Shown: positions 1 to 5,033 of the stretch, piece by piece | How positions within the stretch are numbered: the first letter of the stretch is position 1 | Layout of the letters: each line of letters starts with the position of its first letter | Source of the DNA: Pseudomonadota bacterium | GTDB lineage: Bacteria; Pseudomonadota; Alphaproteobacteria; Rhizobiales; Hyphomicrobiaceae | Direction: 5' to 3' | NCBI GenBank assembly: GCA_021812845.1 | Contig: JAKAML010000148.1 | Coordinates: forward strand, 1 to 5,033 | DNA length: 5,033 nt | Program-made: the position numbers and the translations under genes | Notes under the pieces: generated by a model | Seen by the model: the letters and a program-made list of their open reading frames with translations, nothing else | What the model was told of the DNA's origin: nothing | The model's database searches: none

Positions 1-71
1 CATATCTCATTGTTCACCGCAATCAGTCTCTGTGACAACTCTCTGAACCGCTGGTAGTTCTCCACTTCCAT
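1..71 (-). CDS. Partial unknown ORF in foreign-looking sequence at the window edge
   Basis: An open frame begins with ATG at 71-69, inside the last ferrochelatase-like codons, and runs off the window. It reads [14 protein letters not shown] followed by RLIAVNNEI, a charged, probably helical N-terminus. The first 61 bases have 28 G+C (46%), far below the rest of the window, and use codons such as AGA, TCA, ATT, AAT and ATA that the neighbours avoid. A GAGGAG sequence 8 nt upstream, belonging to hemH, could serve as a ribosome binding site. I do not recognise the family. An N-terminus of a transposase or another mobile-element protein is an inference from the composition and from the break in hemH, not from homology. 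It could also be chance open sequence, since only 23 codons are visible. Confidence 0.3.
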   Translation of the reverse strand, partial: MEVENYQRFRELSQRLIAVNNEI

Positions 72-268
72 CTCGGCTCCTCGATCACCCGCGTGTCGGA
101 GAGGAACTCCTTGAGATAGCGGCGCATGGACCAGTAGTCCGTGGCATCGGGTGTGCCGAGATTGAGCAGCAGCACGCCGACCTTGCCATAGGCGACGCGC
201 GGGTGGCCGTCCGGCCAGTGCCTCTGGTCGTCGGCGCGGATCGCGGACCCTCGCGGCATCTCGTTCAT
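23..268 (-). pseudogene. hemH: Ferrochelatase N-terminal fragment, broken after about 69 residues
   Basis: Ferrochelatase inserts Fe2+ into protoporphyrin IX, the last step of protoheme synthesis. The ATG at 268 has a good Shine-Dalgarno (GGGAGG, 284-279, 10 nt upstream). After a hydrophilic leader of about 30 residues the fragment shows the family N-terminus: [16 protein letters not shown] (31-46), then [19 protein letters not shown] (47-65) and WKW (67-69). The frame then leaves the family: residues 70-81 ([12 protein letters not shown]) match nothing expected, and TGA at 25-23 ends an 81-aa product. Bacterial ferrochelatases are about 320-370 aa, so the catalytic His and Glu and the whole C-terminal half are missing here. 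The break coincides with a drop in G+C at position 62. It lies 50 nt downstream of the CHAD gene and was probably co-transcribed with it. An intact copy could exist elsewhere, or the break may be an assembly join. Confidence 0.85.
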
Positions 269-278
269 CGTCGGCTGG

Positions 279-284
279 CCTCCC
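279..284 (-). promoter_or_regulatory. Ribosome binding site fixing the hemH start
   Basis: GGGAGG on the minus strand lies 10 nt before the ATG at 268. It supports this ATG over the second in-frame ATG at 259 and indicates that hemH has its own translation initiation although it lies only 50 nt after the CHAD stop codon. Confidence 0.6.
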
Positions 285-318
285 GCATTCGTTCCACTCG
301 GAGAACGCAGGAAGTACA

Positions 319-1326
319 CTACCCGATCCGTCGCCGTCCTGCGACCCGCCGACCCGGCTCCTTCGCGGTGGGCGCTGCCGAGGGCTCTTCCGGCGTCCCG
401 GATTCGACTTGGGCCGCCGCCCGCACGTCCCGGAGCGCCTTGGCAGAGGACCAGTAAACGGCGAAGCGGCCGGCCAGATGGCGCGGGCTGTCGGCGAACA
501 GCCGCTCGCCGTAGGGCCGCGCCAGCACCCTCAGCTCCGCCTGCCGCCGCTGCACCAGCCTGACGACGGTCCGCCGCTCCCGCGCGCCGAGGCTCGCCCC
601 GGTCCAGGTCTCGAGGCGCAGCCGGAGAACGTGCAGATCGTGGTCGTCGCCGAGGATCTGCGACAGCCGCCGCGCGGCGTTGTGCCGGGCGTCCGTGAGC
701 TCCGGCCACGCGCGGCCAAGCAGCGCCATGTGCCGCCAATGTTGCTGGACACCCTTCCGCCAGTCGTGGATCGCCTCGTCGTCCGGCTTCTCGTAGGCGC
801 GCGCGAACGCCCGCCGCGCCTTGCGATAGCTCGCCGAAAGCCCTTCGCCGATCGCCGCGAAACTGTCGTCCGAGAGAGTCAGCCGCGCCACGCGGGCGCG
901 TCCCGCCTCCAGGCGGCGTATGGCCTCGTCGCGGGCCGCCTGCTCGGTCGCGACCTCGGGTGCCGCGTGGGCGGCCGCGATCTCCGCGTAGAGTCTCTTC
1001 AGGCTCGCGTGCGGCGCGTCCTCGAACCGCGCGTCGAGCTTTGTCACCGTCTCGAGCAGGATCTGTGTGTCGCGCGTATGGGCCAGGAGCGCGCTCGTGT
1101 CGCGGAAATAGGCATTCTGGCGCTGGAATGCCGCCTCGCCCAGGGCCGGCCGCACGAGCCGCAGCAGGGCGCGGATCCGCTTCATCGACTTGCGCGCCTC
1201 GTGGATTGCCGTCACGCGGTCGCCGTCCGCTGCGGCGAGGGACGACGTCGCGCGCTCGATCTCGCCCGCCGCGATGCGGCGGACCCCGACCTCTATTCCC
1301 TCGTCGAGCTTGAAGCGGTAGGCCAT
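319..1326 (-). CDS. CHAD-domain protein (predicted polyphosphate-associated)
   Basis: CHAD domains are all-helical, His/Lys/Arg-rich folds that bind inorganic polyphosphate and often associate with polyP granules; some are linked to CYTH/triphosphate tunnel enzymes. This 335-aa protein is essentially one CHAD domain. Residues 1-10 ([10 protein letters not shown]) are a typical start. [20 protein letters not shown] (41-60) and [18 protein letters not shown] (186-203) are the two equivalent basic helices of the internal duplication. [15 protein letters not shown] (224-238) is the conserved His/Asp motif. There is no signal peptide or membrane segment. The tail after about residue 305 is low-complexity and basic ([10 protein letters not shown]). 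An in-frame GTG at 1356 would add 10 residues, but family alignment favours ATG 1326; neither has a strong Shine-Dalgarno. No CYTH domain or polyphosphate kinase gene is visible nearby. It precedes hemH by 50 nt, so co-transcription is likely. The exact cellular role is unknown. Confidence 0.9.
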   Translation of the reverse strand: MAYRFKLDEGIEVGVRRIAAGEIERATSSLAAADGDRVTAIHEARKSMKRIRALLRLVRPALGEAAFQRQNAYFRDTSALLAHTRDTQILLETVTKLDARFEDAPHASLKRLYAEIAAAHAAPEVATEQAARDEAIRRLEAGRARVARLTLSDDSFAAIGEGLSASYRKARRAFARAYEKPDDEAIHDWRKGVQQHWRHMALLGRAWPELTDARHNAARRLSQILGDDHDLHVLRLRLETWTGASLGARERRTVVRLVQRRQAELRVLARPYGERLFADSPRHLAGRFAVYWSSAKALRDVRAAAQVESGTPEEPSAAPTAKEPGRRVAGRRRIG

Positions 1327-1389
1327 CTGCCGGCGCGGCAGGTGCCCCCGCGCCACGGAACGCCGTGCGCCGATCGCCCCGCCTGTCTC

Positions 1390-1444
1390 CTGTCACCACT
1401 GTCCACGCGTTGTGATCGAGCGTGACCACAGCCCCCTGTCACAA
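1390..1444. promoter_or_regulatory. Clustered short repeats upstream of the CHAD gene
   Basis: The 142-nt gap between CHAD and thiE holds the only place for a separate CHAD promoter. It contains CTGTCAC twice (1390-1396 and 1436-1442) and an inverted pair TTGTGA/TCACAA (1410-1415 and 1439-1444). GTGACCACAG (1422-1431) lies between them. Such symmetry could be an operator, but I found no convincing -35/-10 pair facing the CHAD gene, so the role is a guess. Confidence 0.25.
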
Positions 1445-1453
1445 TCGAGGGGG
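1432..1453 (-). terminator. Possible weak hairpin after the thi operon
   Basis: CCCCCT (1432-1437) and AGGGGG (1448-1453) form a 6-bp G/C stem with a 10-nt loop, beginning 16 nt after the thiE TAA (1471-1469) in the transcription direction. No U-run follows it on the minus strand, so it is not a standard intrinsic terminator. It could stall or protect the 3' end of the thi mRNA. The thi transcript may also read through into the CHAD gene. Confidence 0.25.
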
Positions 1454-1468
1454 GGTGCGTCCACTTGG

Positions 1469-2125
1469 TTAACTTTTTTCGTGCTCCCCACCGGACGTCG
1501 CGGCCGTGTCCGTGGCCCAGGCGAGCCACAGGCCGACCCGCGCCTCGGGGTCGGCCGCGGTGACGAGATCGGTGATGACCGCGACCGACTGGGCGCCGGC
1601 CGCCACGACGCCGGGAGCACGCTCGGGCGTGATGCCGCCGATCGCGACCAGCGGCAGGCCGCCGATCAGCGCCTTCCAGCGGCGGATCCGGTCGAGCCCC
1701 TGCGGTACCCATTTCATCACCTTGAGCCGCGTCTCGTAGATCGGGCCGAGCGCCACGTAGTCGGGGCTCGCGGCGAGCGCCACCGCCAGTTCCTCCTCGC
1801 TGTGGGTCGAGATGCCGAGCCGCAGTCCGGCGGCACGGATGGCGTCGAGGTCGGCGGCGGCGAGATCCTCCTGGCCGAGGTGCACCCCCTCCGCGCCGAG
1901 ATCGATCGCCGCCCGCCAGTCGTCGTTGACGACGAGCTGGCAGCCGTGGGCACGGCACACGGCCAGCGCGCGCCCGATCTGGCGGCGGAACTCCGCGCCG
2001 GTCGCGTCCTTGAGGCGCAATTGGATGGTGCGGACACCGAGCGGCACCATGCGCTCGAGCCAGCCGATGTCGGGCGCGATCGGATAGAACCGATCCAGCC
2101 GGAGCGGTGCGCGAAACGCCGTCAT
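1469..2125 (-). CDS. thiE: Thiamine phosphate synthase
   Basis: ThiE is a cytosolic TIM-barrel enzyme that couples hydroxymethylpyrimidine diphosphate with the thiazole phosphate made by ThiG, giving thiamine phosphate and pyrophosphate. The 218-aa protein shows the family motifs in order: QLRLKD (35-40), LVVNDDW (64-70), [10 protein letters not shown] (79-88; the Asp is the usual metal ligand), [10 protein letters not shown] (104-113), the phosphate loop [13 protein letters not shown] (127-139) followed by PQGLDRI, and LVAIGGI (159-165) near the C-terminus. The length is normal for the short alphaproteobacterial type. TenI is the main alternative; the intact loop and VNDD motif favour a true ThiE. 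Its ATG (2125-2123) overlaps the thiG TGA (2124-2122) as ATGA and has only a weak Shine-Dalgarno, pointing to translational coupling. The last residues (SGGEHEKS) are not conserved. Confidence 0.93.
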   Translation of the reverse strand: MTAFRAPLRLDRFYPIAPDIGWLERMVPLGVRTIQLRLKDATGAEFRRQIGRALAVCRAHGCQLVVNDDWRAAIDLGAEGVHLGQEDLAAADLDAIRAAGLRLGISTHSEEELAVALAASPDYVALGPIYETRLKVMKWVPQGLDRIRRWKALIGGLPLVAIGGITPERAPGVVAAGAQSVAVITDLVTAADPEARVGLWLAWATDTAATSGGEHEKS

Positions 2126-2943
2126 GGCTTGCCGACGTCGAAAAACGGCGTGCCGGCCACCGGCGTCGAAGGCTGCGCCATGTCGCGCGCCTCCATCAGC
2201 CCCGCCTCGTAGGCCGTTCGCCCGGCCCGCACCGCCTCCGCGAACGCCGCTGCCATGCGCTCGGGCTCGCCGGCCTTGGCGACGGCGGTATTGAGCAGCA
2301 CCGCGTCGTAGCCCATCTCCATCGCCCGGGCGGCGTGGGAGGGCGCGCCGATGCCGGCATCGACGACGAGCGGGGTGGCCGGGAAATAGCGGCGCATGGT
2401 CTCGAGCGCGAAGACGTTGGCGAGCCCGCGCCCGGTGCCGATCGGCGCTCCCCACGGCATCAGCACCTCGCAGCCGGCGCCGACCAGCCGCTCGGCGACG
2501 CCGAGATCCTCGGTCGTGTACGGGAAGACATGGAAGCCGTCGCGGGCGAGCTCCGCCGCCGCCTCCACGAGGCCGAACACGTCGGGCTGCAGCGTGTCGT
2601 CGTTGGCGATCACCTCGAGCTTGATCCACGGCGTCTCGAACAGCTCCCGCGCCATGCGCGCCGTGGTCACCGCCTCGCGCGCGGTACGACAGCCGGCGGT
2701 GTTCGGCAGGACGCGCGTTCCCAGGCCGCGGATCAGCTCGAAGAAGCGCTCGCCCGCATTGCCGCGCGCGGTCTCGCGACGCAGCGACACGGTCACCACG
2801 TCGACGCTCGCCGCCCGCACCGATCGGGCCAGCACCTCCGGCGAGGGGTACTGCGCCGTGCCGAGGAACAGCCGCGAGGCGAGCTCGGTCCCGTAGACGG
2901 TGAGCGGCGCCAGGGCCCGGCTCGACGGCTCCATGGCGTTCAT
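2122..2943 (-). CDS. thiG: Thiazole synthase
   Basis: ThiG makes thiazole phosphate carboxylate from 1-deoxyxylulose 5-phosphate, dehydroglycine and the sulfur carried by ThiS thiocarboxylate. The 273-aa protein has the ThiG TIM barrel: [21 protein letters not shown] (14-34), a strand with [10 protein letters not shown] (47-56), [10 protein letters not shown] (79-88), [10 protein letters not shown] (106-115), FPYTTED (140-146), [15 protein letters not shown] (160-174), [19 protein letters not shown] (193-211) and [11 protein letters not shown] (214-224). K108 in WIKLEVI is the lysine expected to form the imine with the sugar phosphate. The length is slightly over the usual 255-265 because of a short N-terminal extension. 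The ATG at 2943 has AGGGAGG at 2960-2954, 10 nt upstream; ATG 2934 is an alternative. thiE overlaps its stop. thiS lies upstream across a 126-nt spacer, wider than usual. The dehydroglycine source (ThiO or ThiH) is not encoded in the window. Confidence 0.96.
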   Translation of the reverse strand: MNAMEPSSRALAPLTVYGTELASRLFLGTAQYPSPEVLARSVRAASVDVVTVSLRRETARGNAGERFFELIRGLGTRVLPNTAGCRTAREAVTTARMARELFETPWIKLEVIANDDTLQPDVFGLVEAAAELARDGFHVFPYTTEDLGVAERLVGAGCEVLMPWGAPIGTGRGLANVFALETMRRYFPATPLVVDAGIGAPSHAARAMEMGYDAVLLNTAVAKAGEPERMAAAFAEAVRAGRTAYEAGLMEARDMAQPSTPVAGTPFFDVGKP

Positions 2944-2974
2944 ATGTGCTCCGCCTCCCTGCGGTCCCGGTCGA

Positions 2975-2998
2975 CGCGGGGCGCCCGGCGACCCCGCG
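2975..2998 (-). other. Strong hairpin in the thiS-thiG spacer
   Basis: CGCGGGG (2975-2981) pairs perfectly with CCCCGCG (2992-2998). Inside it, CGC (2982-2984) pairs with GCG (2988-2990) around a CCG loop, leaving one bulged base at 2991. That is a 10-bp, all-G/C stem in the transcribed 126-nt gap between the thiS stop and thiG. It ends 15 nt before the thiG Shine-Dalgarno. No U-run follows, so it is unlikely to terminate transcription by itself. It could set the thiS:thiG ratio by mRNA processing or partial attenuation; that is inference. High background G+C makes chance stems more likely. Confidence 0.4.
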
Positions 2999-3069
2999 CC
3001 TCGCCGACGCGATCGGACGAGGAGGCGCAGGAGACCGCACGGAGCGACGATACGTGCGCGGCGATCACC

Positions 3070-3285
3070 TCAGCCTCCCTGGCGCGGCGCAACGATCTCG
3101 ACGCGCTCGCCGCCGGCGATCGTCGTCTCCGCACGCCGTGCAGCCGGCACGAACTCGCCGTCGACCGCCGTCGCCACCTTGCGGTCGCCGTAGCCGAGCT
3201 CAGCGAGCAGCCGCGCCAGCGTCGTCGCACGCGTGCGAACACTGTCTCCATTGACGACGACGGTCCTGGTCAGCGTCTCGAGCAC
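3070..3285 (-). CDS. thiS: Thiamine biosynthesis sulfur carrier protein
   Basis: ThiS is a small ubiquitin-fold protein. Its C-terminal Gly-Gly is adenylated (ThiF/MoeB type enzyme) and converted to a thiocarboxylate that donates sulfur to ThiG. From GTG 3285 the product is 71 aa, a normal length. VVVNGDSVRT (9-18) is the first beta-hairpin, TTLARLLAELGY (21-32) the helix, and VATAVDGEFVPAARRAETTI (38-57) the next strands. GGERVEIVAPRQGG (58-71) ends in the required terminal GG, directly followed by TGA. The open frame continues upstream to about 3609, but that part does not resemble ThiS and the ribosome binding site points to GTG 3285. It is the first gene of thiS-thiG-thiE. The usual upstream thiO or thiC is absent, and no partner adenylyltransferase is visible here. 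Confidence 0.9.
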   Translation of the reverse strand: MLETLTRTVVVNGDSVRTRATTLARLLAELGYGDRKVATAVDGEFVPAARRAETTIAGGERVEIVAPRQGG

Positions 3286-3706
3286 GTCACTTTCCTCGTT
3301 CCATGAACCGCCGGCTTCTGATCCGCAGCCCCAGTTCCGGAGGCTGCCCGCCACCCGCTCGGCCGGATCGAGGCGACGGATCTCAACATCGGCCGTCACG
3401 GCTGCGGCTTCAAGATATCCGCAGAGACGGGCAGCCATTCCGGAGATTGCACCCATCGGCCGCCGGCTCGGGACGACACGGCCCATCCGCGCCGGGCCTA
3501 CCCGGGAGCCCGTAGCTTGCGCTCGGCCATACGGAGCTCGGCCTCCGGCCAGCGGGCATACCAGCGCCGGGGGCCGGTCGGCAACGGCGGCCGGACGGCA
3601 GCGCCGCAATTCACCGCGGGTCCCTTGGCCATCCGCTGCCGTTCAGCGCGCCGTCAGCACCGCCGCCTGCCGAAAGGTCGGCATCGTCCGATTTTTCCCC
3701 GGCCAC
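3286..3706. other. 421-bp stretch without a convincing gene between divergent units
   Basis: This region must hold the thi operon promoter (minus strand). I could not pick a clear -35/-10 pair, and the conserved TPP-riboswitch elements (CTGAGA, and the AACCTGA-like core) are absent on the minus strand. Two weak coding hints exist. On the minus strand ATG 3632 to TAG 3498 encodes 44 aa ending ELRMAERKLRAPG, without a good ribosome binding site. On the plus strand a frame at about 3327-3430 includes GRIEATDLNIGRHGCGFKIS, loosely like the middle of a PilZ domain, but it has no start or continuation. Either could be decayed coding sequence. All six frames are partly open because of the high G+C, so I do not call a gene here. 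Confidence 0.5.
3294..3297 (-). promoter_or_regulatory. Ribosome binding site that decides the thiS GTG start
   Basis: On the minus strand GAGG (followed by AAAG) sits 8 nt before GTG 3285-3283. There is no ATG start near the ThiS homology, and another GTG 5 nt upstream (3290-3288) is out of frame. This site therefore fixes the start of thiS and separates it from the longer open frame upstream. Confidence 0.65.
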
Positions 3707-3723
3707 TATTGAACGTCGTTCAA
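3707..3723 (+). promoter_or_regulatory. Operator 1: 15-bp palindrome overlapping the -35
   Basis: TTGAACGTCGTTCAA (3709-3723) is a perfect palindrome of 7-bp arms around one central base. Its first six bases are the -35 hexamer. The same 15-base word TATTGAACGTCGTTC (3707-3721) recurs inverted at 3745-3759. This size and symmetry are typical of TetR-family repressor sites; the regulator itself is not in the window. Confidence 0.75.
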
Positions 3724-3737
3724 GTTTGTTCTATATG
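3709..3737 (+). promoter_or_regulatory. Sigma-70-type promoter for the small gene and the MFS gene
   Basis: The -35 TTGAAC (3709-3714) and the -10 TATATG (3732-3737) are separated by 17 bp, the optimal spacing. Both match the consensus at four or more positions. The sequence from about 3707 to 3760 is much AT-richer than its surroundings. Transcription would begin around 3744, inside the second palindrome, so a repressor bound at either site would block the polymerase. Confidence 0.7.
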
Positions 3738-3742
3738 TCAGA

Positions 3743-3759
3743 TCGAACGACGTTCAATA
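3743..3759 (+). promoter_or_regulatory. Operator 2: matching palindrome over the transcription start
   Basis: TCGAACGACGTTCAA (3743-3757) is a palindrome with one mismatch pair. Read on the minus strand, TATTGAACGTCGTTC (3759-3745) is identical to operator 1 over 15 bases. Centres are 34 bp apart, close to three helical turns, so two dimers could sit on nearly the same face. It lies directly before the AGGAG ribosome binding site of the 75-aa gene. Confidence 0.7.
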
Positions 3760-3774
3760 AAGGAGTACGCCTCG

Positions 3775-4002
3775 ATGGTTCCCCTGTTCGCCACCAAGTT
3801 GCTCACCTGGGTCACGGCGAAACTGCTCGGTTCGGCCGCCCGCGCCGCCGATCTCGTCCTCGATGCCGACACGAAGCTCGTGCAACTCGAAAGCTGGCGG
3901 CTCGGATGGCTCGATGCCGCCCGCGCGCGCGCCCTGGCGGTCCACGGGCGCGCGCGCTGGCGCATCATTACCGGGAGCGGCGCCGGCATCGCAATTGGTT
4001 AA
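3775..4002 (+). CDS. Hypothetical 75-aa protein behind a twin operator
   Basis: I do not recognise this protein. The ATG at 3775 follows AGGAG (3761-3765) at 9 nt, and codon third positions are strongly G/C, so it looks translated. Residues 1-20 (MVPLFATKLL TWVTAKLLGS) are hydrophobic with a single Lys at 8 and another at 16; they could be an amphipathic or membrane-associating helix. AARAADLVLDADTKL follows. The middle is acidic to neutral (QLESWRLGWLDAA), the next part Arg/Ala-rich (RARALAVHGRARWR), and the end Gly-rich (GSGAGIAIG). There are no Cys pairs or known motifs. It is the first gene after the repressor-type promoter. It lies 81 nt before the MFS gene with no terminator between, so both may be one transcript. 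A strong hairpin lies within its coding sequence. A start further upstream (for example 3517) is unlikely because it lies before the promoter. Confidence 0.65.
   Translation: MVPLFATKLLTWVTAKLLGSAARAADLVLDADTKLVQLESWRLGWLDAARARALAVHGRARWRIITGSGAGIAIG
3923..3957 (+). repeat. 12-bp all-G/C perfect inverted repeat inside the small gene
   Basis: GCGCGCGCGCCC (3923-3934) is the exact reverse complement of GGGCGCGCGCGC (3946-3957), with an 11-nt loop (3935-3945) that can itself pair TGG with CCA. It encodes part of an Ala/Arg stretch. No U-run follows, so it is not a standard terminator. In the mRNA it would be very stable and could pause ribosomes or reduce read-through to the MFS gene. Alternating GC tracts also arise simply from Ala/Arg codons in GC-rich DNA. 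Confidence 0.6.
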
Positions 4003-4083
4003 CCGGATCAGCGCTTAATCCATCGACACAGATCGTCGTCGCAACGCGCCGGAATATCGACCGAAATTCAAACGGGCTTGACC

Positions 4084-5033
4084 ATGCTCCAGATGCTGAT
4101 GACCACCCGCCGCTTCGCGCCCCTGTTCTGGACGCAGTTCCTGTCGGCGCTGAACGACAACTTTATCAAGAACGCGCTCGTCGTGCTGATCCTCTACAAG
4201 ATCGGCGCCGATCACGGCGCGATGCTCGTTACCCTCGCCGGTGCGGTGGTCGTGGCGCCGTTCTTCATCCTGTCGGGCCTCGGCGGCCAGCTCGCCGACC
4301 GCTTCGACAAGGCGGTCATGGCCGAGCGCATCAAGCGCGCCGAGATCCCCGTCGCGCTGATCGCCGCAGCGGGCTTCCTCTTCCAGTCGGTGCTGCTGCT
4401 GTTTGTGGCGCTGGCGCTCTACGGCGCGATCTCCGCCCTCTTCGGTCCGATCAAGTACGGCATCCTGCCCGTGCATCTCGCCGAGCAGGAGCTGCCCGCC
4501 GGCAACGCGCTGGTCGAGGCGGCGACCTTCGTCGCGATCCTCGCCGGCACCATCGCCGGCAGTCTCGCCGCCGGCCAGGGCGGCAGCACCTGGCCGGTCG
4601 CGCTCGCCGTGGTCGGGCTCGCCGTGCTCTGCTGGCTCGCGGCGACCTTCATCCCCCGGACCGGCGAGGCCGCGCCCGATCTCGTCATCGACCGCAATCC
4701 GTGGACCTCGACGAAGACCCTCGTCGCCGATCTCGGGGCCGATCCGCGGATCTGGACCGGCGCGCTGATCCAGGCGTGGTTCTGGCTCGTCGGTGCGATC
4801 GCCCTTTCGCTCTTGCCGACGCTCGTCAAGGAGCGTCTCGGCGGAACGGAGGGCGTGCTCGTCGCCTGCCTCCTCGTGTTCACGGTCGGCATCGCCTGGG
4901 GCTCGCTGCTCGCCGCCCGCGCCAGCAGGGCGCGGCCGAACATGGCGCTCGTCCCCGCCGGTGCGCTGCTGATGGGCCTGTTCTCGCTCGACCTCGCCTG
5001 GGTCGCCTCCGGGCTCGAGCCGCCCGTGTCGGC
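4084..5033 (+). CDS. LplT-like MFS transporter, probable N-terminal module of an Aas-type fusion (partial)
   Basis: The 316 visible residues form an MFS transporter of the lysophospholipid flippase (LplT) type. In many alphaproteobacteria this module is fused to a PlsC acyltransferase and an AMP-binding acyl-ACP synthetase, giving proteins over 1100 aa that import and re-acylate lysophospholipids at the inner membrane. Signature stretches: RRFAPLFWTQFLSALNDN (9-26), the loop 2-3 motif GGQLADRFDK (67-76), LFGPIKYGILPVHL (119-132), GNALVEAATFVAILAGTIAG (140-159), RNPWTSTKTL (204-213) and AWFWLVGAIALSLLPTL (231-247). About eight membrane helices are visible. The frame has no stop before the window ends, so the fused domains cannot be confirmed. 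ATG 4084 is the first start; ATG 4093 and ATG 4099 also fit, and the Shine-Dalgarno is weak. It lies 81 nt after the 75-aa gene and probably shares its regulated promoter. A stand-alone transporter is the alternative. Confidence 0.85.
   Translation, partial: MLQMLMTTRRFAPLFWTQFLSALNDNFIKNALVVLILYKIGADHGAMLVTLAGAVVVAPFFILSGLGGQLADRFDKAVMAERIKRAEIPVALIAAAGFLFQSVLLLFVALALYGAISALFGPIKYGILPVHLAEQELPAGNALVEAATFVAILAGTIAGSLAAGQGGSTWPVALAVVGLAVLCWLAATFIPRTGEAAPDLVIDRNPWTSTKTLVADLGADPRIWTGALIQAWFWLVGAIALSLLPTLVKERLGGTEGVLVACLLVFTVGIAWGSLLAARASRARPNMALVPAGALLMGLFSLDLAWVASGLEPPVS

Noticed and set aside
409..1425. A 338-codon plus-strand open frame opposite the CHAD gene
   Set aside because: It is antisense to a clear CHAD protein, is rich in Arg/Pro/Leu, and has no recognisable domain.
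23..1429. A 468-codon minus-strand open frame spanning the CHAD gene and hemH
   Set aside because: Only its last 81 codons (from ATG 268) resemble a protein, ferrochelatase. The rest is a shadow of the CHAD gene in another frame, and the stop-free run reflects the high G+C.
2126..3040. Extension of the thiE frame through thiG to give a 523-aa protein
   Set aside because: The extension overlaps thiG in another frame. ThiE homology begins at ATG 2125 and the ATGA overlap fits a normal operon.
2107..3306. A 399-codon plus-strand open frame opposite thiG and thiS
   Set aside because: It lies antisense to two conserved thi genes and shows the Arg/His/Gly-rich composition of a shadow frame.
3286..3706. 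TPP riboswitch upstream of thiS
   Set aside because: I searched the minus strand by eye for the conserved CTGAGA and AACCTGA-like cores and found neither. A covariance search would be decisive.
3718..3731. GTTC-N6-GTTC as an alphaproteobacterial LexA (SOS) box
   Set aside because: The established spacing is N7 (GTTC-N7-GTTC); here it is N6. The symmetric palindromes explain the sequence better.
3744..3755. CGAAC-N2-CGTTC as a Gram-positive-type SOS box
   Set aside because: The spacing between half-sites is one base too short, and the coding content is not that of a Gram-positive.
3923..3957. Intrinsic terminator after or within the 75-aa gene
   Set aside because: The stem is strong but lies inside coding sequence and no U-run follows.
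4015..4476. A 153-codon minus-strand open frame opposite the MFS gene start
   Set aside because: It is antisense to a clear MFS transporter and its Glu/His/Gln-rich sequence is typical of a reverse-strand shadow.

Overview
The window is GC-rich DNA with strong G/C third-position bias, GTG as well as ATG starts, and genes that read like those of an alphaproteobacterium (the ferrochelatase N-terminus, the short ThiE, and the MFS module of a fused Aas-type protein). I cannot name the genus. No rRNA, tRNA, CRISPR array or complete insertion sequence is visible.

Minus strand, read from right to left: thiS (3285-3070), thiG (2943-2122) and thiE (2125-1469) form a thiazole-synthesis and coupling operon. 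ThiS carries the sulfur as a C-terminal thiocarboxylate, ThiG builds the thiazole ring, and ThiE joins it to the pyrimidine to give thiamine phosphate. thiG and thiE overlap by ATGA. thiS and thiG are separated by a 126-nt spacer holding a strong hairpin. thiO and thiC are absent, and I find no TPP riboswitch ahead of thiS. After 142 nt follows a CHAD-domain protein gene (1326-319), and 50 nt later the start of hemH, ferrochelatase (268 to about 62). hemH is broken: ferrochelatase-like sequence stops near position 62, and the last 61 bases are markedly AT-richer and carry an unrelated open frame. This looks like an insertion or rearrangement junction, or a contig edge at a repeat.

Plus strand, read from left to right: about 420 bp without a convincing gene (3286-3706), then a well-formed promoter whose -35 and start region lie in two nearly identical 15-bp palindromes (TTGAACG-N-CGTTCAA type, as expected for a TetR-family repressor). 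It drives a 75-aa protein of unknown function (3775-4002). That gene contains a 12-bp, all-G/C perfect inverted repeat. Next, 81 nt on, is the N-terminal 316 residues of an LplT-like MFS transporter, probably the first module of a fused lysophospholipid flippase/acyltransferase/acyl-ACP synthetase (Aas-like), running off the window.

The two halves are divergently transcribed. The left half is vitamin/cofactor metabolism; the right half appears to be a repressor-controlled unit linked to phospholipid repair. The most interesting parts are the twin operator with its small unknown gene, and the broken hemH end.
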